Shown here piece by piece: positions 33,935 to 43,305 of a stretch of DNA of 64,000 nt; position 1 is the first letter of the stretch, and each line of letters begins with the position of its first letter. Under the pieces are notes generated by a model. It was not told the DNA's origin and did no database searches. It worked only from the letters and a program-made list of their open reading frames with translations. This DNA is from Xestospongia muta (taxonomy: Eukaryota > Porifera > Demospongiae > Haplosclerida > Petrosiidae), in the NCBI GenBank assembly GCA_963693285.1, contig OY848923.1, positions 6,342,920 through 6,406,919 on the forward strand, read 5' to 3'. Position numbers and translations under genes: made by a program.

Positions 33935-34640
33935 ACTTTAGAACATGCACAAATTCCTGCCTAATGACCTACTAAATTCCACTGCTAATTTTGTTGTATT
34001 GTTTGCTTCACTTCATCATGTTGAAATGCTATTGACAGAAGTTCATACATTGTACTCTTCTGGTACTTCTAAAAGGCAGTTCCTATGGATTGCAAGTGGT
34101 AGTTGGTCTCAAGAGCTTGATACCAAATACAAGGATGTTATAATAGGAAAATGGGGCACAGTGCCTTACTCTGAGAAAGTTCCTCTTTTTGATAATAACT
34201 ATTCACAAGTAACCCCAGCAACTAACTTTTCACCAGGATTCTTATGATACTACTGCTATTGATGCTGTTTATAGTGTAGCTCATGCAATTAATAACTTCT
34301 TAAATGATAACTGTAATCAACCATTAGTGTGGTATCATGAAAATTAAAAATGTCTTGGACAAAAGAGAAAATTAAATGGCTCAAATCTTTTGGAGTATAC
34401 TAAAATACTCAACTTTACCAGCCCAACTGGCAATAAAGTAAGTTTTGATAACATGGTGGTGTAAAACCTAAATACAATATCTACAATTATCAGGTAGTCT
34501 CTTCATGTCAAAATTGTAGCAAATCATTTGTGATTGTAAATGTTGGGTATACATATTGGGATGAGAATGCGTCACAATTTTTAAATTTTATCCCAACATT
34601 ACAATGTAATTTGGTCTTGATGAGTCAGATGATATTATCT
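33935..34640 (+). pseudogene. Subfamily A receptor fragment (second half of LBD), cut by the Gypsy element
   Basis: Homology starts inside the LBD (NDLLNSTANFVVLFA) and runs through WIASGSW to about 34228. It then skips around 100 bp (TNF joined to a region before HQDSYD) and continues to about 34637 in the cysteine-rich linker (DESDDI). There is a stop in place of the glutamine of ENQTC at 34347 and further frameshifts. It ends abruptly where integrase-like sequence of the minus-strand retroelement begins. It shares WIASG with the genes at 29416 and 43306. Confidence 0.85.
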
Positions 34641-35190
34641 ATCACACTTGTTCTAAGCTGTGTGGTACCTAAAGGTTCCATGAGTTCCTTCCACAAGGTA
34701 GATTGGAACTGACATCCATGATCAGTGGTGACTGTCAAGGGCACTCCAAAATGTATGATCCATCCACTGACAAAGGCTCGGGCAACTGTAGGTGCGGTAC
34801 TATCAGGGATAGGAATGGCTTTCGGTCAACAAGTAAATCAATCAATGAATGTGACAAGGTAAGGATAGCCTTGGGATGGTGGTAGAGGATGTACAAGATC
34901 AAGGTGCACTTGCTCAAATTGGATATTGGGAGTAGCAAAACTTAAGAGTGGAGTTACAGTGTGACAATGGATTTTAGATTGTTGACACTGAATATAGGAT
35001 CTGGCCCATTTCTGTACATCAGAGTTGATGTTTGGCCAGGTGAAACAAGAAGTAATGAGCCGCTGAATGGCTCTATCTCAGTCATGTGAGAGTGAGTGTA
35101 AGGAGTCAAAAAATTGTCGTTGGTATGATCACGGAACAATTGGACAAGGTATATCTGTAGACATATCACAAATGACCTTACCATCAGGCA
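34641..35190 (-). pseudogene. Gypsy integrase remnant
   Basis: Minus-strand fragments read like a retroviral-type integrase: a zinc-binding N-terminal part near 35000-35090, VTFIDLLVDR-like catalytic-core sequence near 34830, and GWIIHFGVPLTVTTDHG near 34740. It ends abruptly after the LGTTQLR segment at about 34645. Frameshifts separate the pieces. Confidence 0.75.
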
Positions 35191-35214
35191 TAGGAATAGG
35201 ACAGGCCTTGAGAG

Positions 35215-35892
35215 TTAGTGATAATGAAGAAGTCTGCAGTTTGAGAATATCAGGGTCTTGCTGTTGAGCTGTAGCCATCTGTTTAAAATCCATGATAGGT
35301 GGGTTTTCTTGAGTATGGTGTCAACTCCCATTCGTGGGAGTATGTCAGCTGGTGTGTTGTTGGATCCTTTAACATATCTGATGTCAGAAGTGAACTGAGA
35401 AATACAGTCAAGGTGACAGATTTGATGAGGAGTATAGTCATTGGAATGCAATGACAAGCAGTATGTCAAAGGTTTGTGGTCGGTCAAGTTGTGGAACATG
35501 CGGCCTTCAACAAATGTCAGAAATCTTGATAAACAAATATACTGCCAGTAGTTCTAGATCAAAGGTGCTATACTGGTTTTGGATGGTTTCAACTTCTTTG
35601 AGAAATAGGATATTGGTTGCCAGTGATCCCCAATATGTTAAAGGACAGCTCCATTTGCTTTGTCAGAAGTATAAGTCATTATACATCTCAGGGCATTGGG
35701 TTTCAGATGCACAAAAAGAGTGGCATCAACAAGTGTGTCTGTCTTGACTGTTTGAAAGACTTCGATGGCATTAGTGTTCCAGTGCTGTTCTTGATTTTTG
35801 GTTTTGGTGGTAGAAAGGAGGTCATTGAGTGGATGACTGAACTGAGTGGCACAGTTCAGAATAAATCTGTGATAAAAGTTCACTAGTCCCAA
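35215..35892 (-). pseudogene. Gypsy RNase H remnant with thumb/connection
   Basis: Two pieces are visible. 35892-35638 starts GLVNFYHRFI, the classic segment after the RT palm, and continues into the RNase H start. 35499-35215 has TDHKPLTYCL and VKGSNNTPADILPRM, matching the late RNase H motifs of Ty3/Gypsy elements. They lie in different frames. Confidence 0.8.
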
Positions 35893-36078
35893 AAATTCTT
35901 GAAGTTTGTGTTGAGATGTTGGCTAGTGGAAATCTCCGATGATAGAAAATTTGTCCTCCAATGGCTGAATGCCCTGACCTGTAACTTTGTGTCTGAGAAA
36001 GGTAAGTTTAGGAACACCAAATTAACATTTGCCTGGATTGATAATTATACAATGTTCACTGAGGCGTTGAAACACTGT

Positions 36079-36900
36079 TCAAAGATGCTCTTCATGTTCT
36101 TCACAATTGGCACTTGCAACTAACGCATCGTCAATGTAAGCATAACAAGAGTGGAGGCCATGAAGGACCTGATCAATGAATCTTTGAAACATCTGGGTGG
36201 CATTACAAAGTCCAAATGACATGTGAACAAATTCAAATAACCAAAATGAAGTCATGATGGCAGTCTTAGGTATGTCAGCTGGCTCCATTAGAATTTGGTG
36301 GTATGCCCAAATGAGATTGAGTTTAGAAAAGATGGTAGCACCATGAAGAGATACAGTGAAGTTCTATATGTGCGAGATTGGATAGCGGTCAGGGACAGTG
36401 ATATTGTTTAATGCTTGGTAATCACCACAAGGGTGCCAGTCTCCAGAAGACTTCTTGGGGACCATGTGCAAAGGAGAGGCCCAGCTACTAGATGACAGAC
36501 GAATGATACCCAATTGGACGATGTGTTCAAATTCCTTTCGAACAACATTAAACCATTCAGGCAATAGTCTGCAGGTAGGTAAATGAGCAGGTTGTCCAGC
36601 AGTAGTGATATGGTGAGTAACCATGTATGTAATCACCTGTTGATTGTATGGTTTTAGGACAGAAGGAAAGTCATGTAACATGGTGAAACATGGATTATGT
36701 ACCTGCTTTGGTAAGAGCGAAGGGCTCACAGAAGTTTCTGTAGATATAACACCTTGGATGGTCAGCTGAGTGATTGCATCTGAGACTTTCCTGTGAGCTA
36801 CATCTACAATAAGTTCATAATGTTGTAGGAAATCAGCTCTGAGGATTGGTCTTCTGACATTAGCAATAACGAATATCCAACAAATGTTCACCGTAGTCCT
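36079..36900 (-). pseudogene. Gypsy reverse transcriptase remnant
   Basis: 36891-36364 contains [19 protein letters not shown] and a DYQALN segment (RT fingers and palm). 36288-36079 contains [18 protein letters not shown] and [10 protein letters not shown], where YIDD is the catalytic box. A frame break lies between them near 36300-36364. Confidence 0.85.
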
Positions 36901-36939
36901 ATATTAAAGGTCAGGGAATGAGTACTAACTATTGTAGTG

Positions 36940-37200
36940 TTGTTAACTGCTTGTAGGGACAGTCCATCTGTTAGTGTAAACAGTCGGTAGGAATAGGAGG
37001 TACTATACTGACCTTCGTGCCGGTATCAACGAGGAGCTGTAATCTGGTAGAATGGTCTGTAACATAAAAGAGGTGACTGGATTGTTGGTGGTCAGCAGCA
37101 CCAGTTGCCACTAGTGGCTGCTGGCCGAGGCGTTTACCGACTTTGAACAAGGTTCACGGCATTTCTTAGCCAAATTACCGAATTTTTGATGGTACCAACA
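36940..37200 (-). pseudogene. Gypsy protease and zinc-knuckle remnant
   Basis: Minus-strand LVDTGTKVSIVP places the aspartic protease catalytic DTG at 37027-37019, followed by stops. Just upstream (37200-37130) a CWYHQKFGNLAKKCREPC zinc-binding segment with spacing C-x3-H-x8-C-x3-C is visible, as in metazoan Ty3/Gypsy gag ends. Confidence 0.75.
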
Positions 37201-37885
37201 GAGGACTGACTGAGATTATTGTGGGGCTGGGCTGGTTGAATGAGTAGGACAGAATTTCATTGTTGAGATGTGGGAAGTCTGAGATCTGACTATACAGTTG
37301 TTTCATATCTGAGAAGAGCTGCGATTGGCTAACAGCAGATATTGATGGAGTGGCAACCTCCATAATTTTATCAGCTATATTGGCTAACTCATCAATGAAG
37401 GTAGTGTCAGCAGTAGATGCTAGGACCATAGGAACATTAGATGTCAATCATTGGAGAAACAGATGACAAAGAAAGGGTCCATCTGTGGTGCTGGCTATTT
37501 CTCCAAGTAACTGCTACATGTGTTGTAACAAATGGGTAGGTTTCTGATCTTCCAGCTCTTCTGCTTTGAATAACTACTGCAACCTGCATTGTACAGAAGC
37601 AGCTGTGCATTTAATGAGCTGTTCCTTCAACTTTACGTAAGGATTGATGTCAGGTGCCTTTAGAATGAGGTCTCTAAATTCCACAGCGAATTCAGGGAAT
37701 AAGGAAATGACAATATGTTATACTTGGTCTTTTGAGCTGAGATGCCTCTTGTGGCAAATTATGCCTCAACCTGGGCAAAGCAGACCTCTGGATTGGATGG
37801 CCAAAATGGAGATAGTTTAAGACTGATGGTGATTACTGGAGCGGGTCTTTGATAGACATTAATACGTCAGGATCACCAATTTAGT
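37201..37885 (-). pseudogene. Gypsy gag-like remnant
   Basis: Broken minus-strand frames lie between the zinc knuckle and the presumed primer-binding site. No specific gag motif is recognisable. The position in the element is the only evidence. Confidence 0.45.
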
Positions 37886-38170
37886 ATTTATAACAATTAC
37901 GATTTTAGTACTTAATGATATATGAATAAACAATTCAGAGAGTTCAATACAGTTCGAGACAAGAAGATCAATCAGAACCACGAGGTACCAGTCTATCACT
38001 AGAATGTTCTATTGTATATGTCTGTAAACTACTCTGTGCACTACAAATGTTTTGAGGTCTGTTTACTAAATTAGTTCAAATTACATAACTTTTTTGCAAG
38101 GACAGATATCTTCTATAGAGTAAGACATAAGTGTATCTCACCCATATTTTGCTTGGAAAGAAATCAAATG
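37886..38170 (-). repeat. Probable 5' LTR remnant of the Gypsy element
   Basis: The minus strand shows an R/U5-like stretch (GAACTGTATTGAACTCTCTG) ending just before TGGTGATCCTGACG. With no second LTR the boundary on the far side cannot be set precisely. Confidence 0.45.
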
Positions 38171-38185
38171 ATTATTGTCTTTATC

Positions 38186-38340
38186 CAATGAACACGACTG
38201 CTGTGACATTTAATTCATCAATTATTGAACTTGATGATAAATAATCACATACTTTATATACATTAACTGTTGCTGTCATATAACTCATTTTGTTGTAATT
38301 ACCAATTATCTTAATTTTGTTATGAACCAAAGAAACAGAG
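38186..38340 (+). pseudogene. Subfamily B tail and 3' flank scrap
   Basis: About 55 bp encode the end of a subfamily B receptor (TAVTFNSSIIELDDK, stop at 38241). The subfamily B 3' flank follows. No other part of that gene is present here. Confidence 0.8.
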
Positions 38341-38736
38341 TCTTACTAACTACTGTCACAGCCACACCCATTAAGGTTAAACTTGCACTTGCCACTCTGA
38401 TAGTTTATTACATTATTCTAAGTATTTATTAAATTATTATGTAGTGGCAACATGATAACTGCAAGCAGACTAATATATCACTACAGAAACTGTGGCAAGG
38501 GTTCTTAACTTGAGTGCTTTTCATTGATCAAAGTAGTTAGATTGTTGTCTATAGACAATTGATCAGAGAAATTAAATGATCAGAGTAATGTACAACTAAC
38601 CTATACAGTTATATGATCTGGGCAGAAAAGTGGCATAACACACAAAATGCAATGCTTATTATATATATTATATATTATAGATATATACATATATACACAC
38701 ACACATATATATCTATCTATATATATATATATATAT
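38341..38736. other. Intergenic with a TA microsatellite
   Basis: Non-coding. A (TA)n and (ACAC)n tract lies at about 38655-38736, directly before a fold-back MITE. Confidence 0.6.
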
Positions 38737-38961
38737 GTGACCTGATTTGCAATAAGGGACCACTTCAGTCAAAACATTTGTAAGAGATTTGTGAAAAGGG
38801 ACTAATGTTAAAAACACCTTTTAAAAACAGTTTTGTATATATAGTTGTGTGTATATAGTAACTGTATGTGAACAAGGTTGTTTTTTTGAGTTGCTTTAGC
38901 AGTGGTCCCCTTTTCACAAATCAAGTCACAAATGTTTTGCCAGAAATGGTCCCTATTATTA
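38737..38961. mobile_element. Fold-back MITE (GTGACCTGATTTGC termini), truncated copy
   Basis: It begins GTGACCTGATTTGCAATAAG and contains inner inverted segments (TTTGTGAAAAGGGAC and GTCCCCTTTTCACAAA). The far end stops at GGTCCCTATTA and lacks the last terminal bases found in the copies at 48592 and 59022. Confidence 0.8.
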
Positions 38962-39482
38962 TTATTAGTAGTAGTAGTACAAAAACATACTTAATTGTGA
39001 GATTATTTTTATTATTACACAATGCTTTTCTACAAAAACTTCACTTACAATAAAAGTTCCAAAAGATGTGTATGACATGGTTACTTCCACTGTATATGCT
39101 ATCTAACTCATTAGATCTGCAGCTGTTCTAATTCCCATGACTATAAAAAACCTCAATAATTAAAGGGAATATCAGAAAGATCACTGTCTATTATATCATG
39201 CTTCTATATATGGGGAAAACATGACTGTTGATTATAATTTAAATATGACAAATGAATTTGAGAAAAACCAACACTAAACAAATTTGATCATTGTAGGACA
39301 ATTGTAATCAAACAGAATTATGTTTACTTTTAGTATACATCATCCAACCTGTATAACTATATATTAGTTAAGTCAATATGTTTACAGTGTGTAGAGTCAA
39401 CATTTACAGTATATCGTAACAAAATATCTAAACATAAAACATCTAACTACTTATACATCAACAAGTGAAAACATTGTTTAAC
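38962..39482. other. Leader region of a broken subfamily A copy
   Basis: Non-coding. 38985-39389 matches DNA upstream of the subfamily A genes at 49585 and 59990, ending with the right part of a worn CACTGTAAAA MITE at about 39389. Confidence 0.6.
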
Positions 39483-39965
39483 ATGAAGTGGACTCTTGTC
39501 TATCTTGTAGTGTTCTCCGAATTTCTTTTGCCTACCAAGTGTGTAGTCCAGTATCATTATGGCATTCCTCCTGTATCGATTCTTAGAGCTGATGGAGGTA
39601 CTAGAATAAGTTTAATACAAGATTGTGAAGACAAAGACATCATTTTAGTTGGGTTACTAAGAGTACATAAAAGTGATGGTAGTGGAAAATGTGGTGACAC
39701 TTTTTTAGACAAGACATTGGAAAATTTGGAGTCTGCTTTGTTTTCTATTGATCTTATCAGCAATGACCCTAACATACTACCTAATATAACACTTGGTTAT
39801 GATATCAGATATGTAAACATTCACTATTCAGTAATGTTTACATTCTTGTTTCTTTGTTGAGATAACTTTAAATGTAGCTTGTTTTGTTACACCTTTAATT
39901 GAATTTTTGTTTTGTTAAGCTGATACACATGACTCGTAATATAAAGTTGTGTAACTTTTAATAAA
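39483..39965 (+). pseudogene. Subfamily A 5' remnant joined to a 3' UTR
   Basis: It starts MKWTLVYLVVFSEF and follows the LBD to the LGYDIR motif at about 39810. Sequence then switches directly to the receptor 3' flank (ATTCAGTAATGTTTAC, compare 52087), with a polyadenylation signal at 39960. About 2.3 kb of coding sequence has been deleted. The short open frame of 131 codons ends at 39860 and is unlikely to make a receptor. Confidence 0.88.
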
Positions 39966-40127
39966 TATTTGTTGCTAATAATAATAATTACCTTAGCTTA
40001 TTGGTATACATGTACATGTATACTCATTGTTATCTCAGATATACATGTATAAATGTAAAGAGATCATTGTCGTTAAAGTGTATGACATGGTTTCTCCCAC
40101 TGTATATGTTATCTAACTCATTCGATC

Positions 40128-40300
40128 TGCAGCATCATTTTAGGTGGGTTAATAAGTGTACATAAAAGTGATGATAAAGGAAAATGTGGTGAGATTTTTT
40201 AGACAAGGCTTTGGAACATTTGGAGGCCATTTTTTTTGCATTAGATCTTGTCAAGAATGATCCTTGTGTTTTACCTAATATAACACTTGATTATAAATGC
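40128..40300 (+). pseudogene. Subfamily A LBD fragment
   Basis: It matches the LBD start from ILGGL to NITLDY with a frameshift in the T-run near 40195, the same place as in the decayed copy at 49585. On its left it abuts the flank sequence ATTCGATCTGCAG. On its right it runs into intergenic repeat (compare 23305-23400). Confidence 0.8.
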
Positions 40301-40664
40301 AACAATATATAATTATACCGATTACACAATATATCTACATAATTTTTGCCAAGAACACATGTTTGGTGTAACCTGTTATACATTTTATATACATTTTATT
40401 ATAATAAAAATATTATACATCTTCATTTACAGATATCATAGACCATGGGATTAACCACAAGGATATTGTTATTTTCTTCAAAGTTTGCTACATTGCCAGA
40501 TGAGCTAGTATGTATGTTGTTGTGTACTAGAACTATAACTAAGCTTAACAAAAGTAATACTGAAACAGCATCCTCTTTAATAACAATATCAATACTATTA
40601 GTCCCAATATCAGTTGCTTCATGATGTAAATAAAATGGTTTATACTACAATTCAGATAAGGGTA
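40301..40664 (+). repeat. Dispersed intergenic repeat
   Basis: 40310-40400 matches 23320-23400, and 40425-40560 is a copy of the TTTACAGATATCATA family. No coding content. Confidence 0.65.
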
Positions 40665-40868
40665 TAATAAAACCAATTACATTAATGTTATGTCAGCAAT
40701 GAAACTAAACATAATCATAAACTATGATTATAGCACTATAGTATACGCTGAGGATGTAATAATTATATAGCGCTATATATTACATCCTCAGTGTATACTA
40801 TAGTGCTATAATCATAGTTTATGTTCTGTTTCATTGATGACATAACCTTAATGTAGTTTGTTTTATTA
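40665..40868. repeat. Large imperfect palindrome, about 100-bp arms
   Basis: The left arm 40665-40765 and right arm 40770-40868 are reverse complements with few mismatches, meeting around TATAGCGCTATA. The right arm outer part is a receptor 3' flank (ACATAACCTTAATGTAG, compare 20448), and the inner part is the TATAGTGCTATAATCAT repeat seen at 13.1-13.5 kb. Confidence 0.9.
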
Positions 40869-41400
40869 CATCCTTAATTGAATTTTGTTTTTTTTTTAAA
40901 TTAGAAAATGTTATAAGTAATAATGCTTTTTTTAAAATTAAAGACATAAAAATCATTTTATTTGTTAAACAATTAATTCCATAAGACAACAATTATAAAA
41001 TGTATATTATGTTTATTTTCAGTATACATCATACAACCTGTATAACCATTATGTTAGTTAAATCAACCAATATATTTTCACAATGGTACTGTAAATCATC
41101 ATACCATTTTTACATCAACAAGTGAACAAATTGATGAAGTCTGGGGTTCTCTATAGAACAACTTAAAGAAACAATTTCTTGCTGACATTTCGACCAGATG
41201 CTCTAGTCGTCTTCAGGGCTAAAATGAGCTATGTGTGAACATAGCATTATTTATATAGTCTACACTAGGTGTGAAATTAACTCTATTTATATAGCCTACA
41301 CTAGGTAACACATTTTATATAGCCTATACTATCCCATGCGGGTATAGGTATGAGGTGGTGTTGGTCCCGCCTACATTCGCTATAAGACTGCCATCCAGCA

Positions 41401-42033
41401 TCACGGTAACTCCAGGCCCTCATCCCGGGTGAGGCGTTGGTCTGGAGGGGTTACGAGGATGTGCAGAGCTTCCATGATCTTCAGTTCTTTGGTTCCTCTG
41501 GCCTGGCCAACAATGGTTGTGTTGTCCCATTGGATGGAATGCAGGATGTTCCAGGTGTGCTCTGCTACTGCCAATGATTCAGTGTAACCTTTATGGTGCA
41601 CATCTCTATGCTCTCTCAGCCTAGTCTCCAATCTTCGAGTGGTCTCACTGATATACACTTTGCCACAGTCACAAGGGATCCGGTAAACTACCTTGGAGTG
41701 CTTTTCTCTTGACAGTCTATCCTTCACTCTGGACAACATCATGCAAAGTGTTTGCTTGGGTCTGAAGACCATTCTGAGGTTGTGGCGACTGCACACCCGT
41801 CTTATGTCCTCACTTACCCCAGATATGTAGGGCAGCATTACCAGGGGTGGTACCTCATCTTGCTGTCCTTGGGGTTCCAACTGCAACCTGGGGGGAGGAG
41901 TAGCAGAAACATGGATGAATTGGGTGGGGTAACCATTCAGTTTTGGGACATTTTCTAGGTGTTTATCTTCCTTTCGCAGGTCAGCTGATGTGGTGGTGAC
42001 CTTTCTGGCTCTGTCATATAAGCATCGGACCAA
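41401..42033 (-). pseudogene. PLE GIY-YIG endonuclease domain
   Basis: 210 open codons. The start (VRCLYDRA) is the linker after the RT. The nuclease domain follows: VVYRIPCDCGKVYISET corresponds to the Y-x(n)-C-x-C...GxxYIGET signature, with RRLETRLREHR after it. In PLEs this domain nicks the target DNA. The frame begins inside the polyprotein, so it is part of a broken larger gene. Confidence 0.85.
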
Positions 42034-42099
42034 TCCTTTCCTGACATGAATTGGATGGTGGGACTTGAAGTTCAGATATAGGTCAGTGTGGGTGGTCTT

Positions 42100-43180
42100 C
42101 TGGTAGACTGTAATGTTAAGACTATCATTCTTCTTGCTCCTGAGATGGGTGTTGAGGAATGGTAGGGACCCATCCTTCTACAACTCCAAGGTGAATTGTA
42201 TTGATGGTTGGATACTATTCAGGTGGTTCAACAATCCCTCCATGGTGTTCCTTTTGGCTATGCAGCACATGTTGTCCACATATTTTTTCCATAGTCTGGG
42301 TCTCACTGGAGCCGACCTGAGTGCCAGTTCCTCAAAGAACTCCATGTAGAGGTTTGCCACTACTGCAGACACTGGGGAACCTATAGCAACTCCCTTGTCT
42401 GCTCGTAGAATTCACCATTGTAGCTGAAGTAGGTGGACCTGAGGCACAACTCCAACAGCTCAGCAATCCTTTCTGGTGATAGGGGGGTCCTCATCTCCAG
42501 GCTGACATCTTTCCGTAACATTTCCCTGATGGTGTCCACTGCCTTTTCTATGGGAACATTGGTAAAAAAGAGACAACATCAAAGCTAACTAGCATCTCAT
42601 CCTCAGCTAAACAGACATCCTTCATCATTTCAACAAAATGCTTAGAGTTCTTTACATGTGTTTCTGTCTGTCCTGTCAATGAGGTTATAAGGGAGGCAAT
42701 ATGCTTGGACAGCTTGTAGGATGGGGAACCAATACAAGCGACAATGGGTCTCAGGGGTACTCCAGTTTTATGGACCTTGGGTAGGCCATGAATCCTAGGG
42801 GGTTGGCATCCAGAGGGTCTAAGTCTAGAGTACAATGTACTAGGCAGTTCTTCACATTTCTCTAAATTCTTAAGTTTACGACTTATCCTGTTCTCCTGGG
42901 TGACGGTCGGGTCTTTCCCCAGGTGTCAGTAGGTGGCAGTCTCTATCAGTCCTCTCATCTTGGTGTCATAGTCCTCTTTTGTCATCAATACGGTAGCATT
43001 TCCCTTGTCAACCGGCAGAACCAGCTCGCCTATCTGTCTCAACTCCTTCAGTGCTTTCCTTGGTGAGGTTATCCTGCGGTAGCTTAGCACGTCTCAAAAT
43101 ACCACATACCCGTCTACGTAGTCTTCCGCTTCCACGCCCTTCAGCTTCCTGGCACCTTCCTCCACTGTTCCCAGGGGGAA
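42100..43180 (-). pseudogene. PLE reverse transcriptase domain, disrupted
   Basis: 42835-42548 has IHGLPKVHKTGVPLRPIV and LVSFDVVSF (RT motif A). 42372-42178 has SAVVANLYMEFFEE and KKYVDNMCC, where YVDN replaces the usual YVDD. Frame breaks near 42400 and 42560 separate them. 43180-42900 holds the N-terminal part in fragments, with stops. Confidence 0.8.
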
Positions 43181-43305
43181 CACCTAGCTTATTTTAGCCC
43201 TGAAGACGACTAGAGCATCTTTAAGTTGTTCTATAGAGAGCCCTAGACTTCGTCATTTTGGAGCCAACTGAGAATCAGAGTCTTCAAGTGAACAAATTGT
43301 TTAAC

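Larger units (their letters stand above)
34641..38170 (-). mobile_element. Truncated, decayed Ty3/Gypsy-type LTR retrotransposon
   Basis: Read on the minus strand from right to left: LTR-like DNA (about 38170-37886), a possible primer-binding site TGGTGATCCTGACG (37882-37869), gag-like sequence with a zinc knuckle, an aspartic protease with DTG, reverse transcriptase, RNase H, and the first part of an integrase. The integrase stops at about 34641 against receptor pseudogene sequence, so the 3' part and second LTR are missing. Many frameshifts and stops break the polyprotein. The domain order PR-RT-RH-INT is that of Ty3/Gypsy elements. Confidence 0.85.
41134..43284 (-). mobile_element. Penelope-like retroelement (PLE) with GIY-YIG endonuclease
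   Basis: The element is bounded by a perfect 15-bp target duplication CAAGTGAACAAATTG (41119-41133 and 43285-43299). Inverted terminal sequences lie at 41134-41224 and 43193-43254; the right one lacks about 29 nt. Minus-strand frames encode a PLE reverse transcriptase and a C-terminal GIY-YIG nuclease, with frameshifts between pieces. The catalytic box reads YVDN instead of YxDD. The element lies in the 5' leader of the receptor at 43306 and is absent from the duplicated copy upstream of 53692. Confidence 0.9.
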
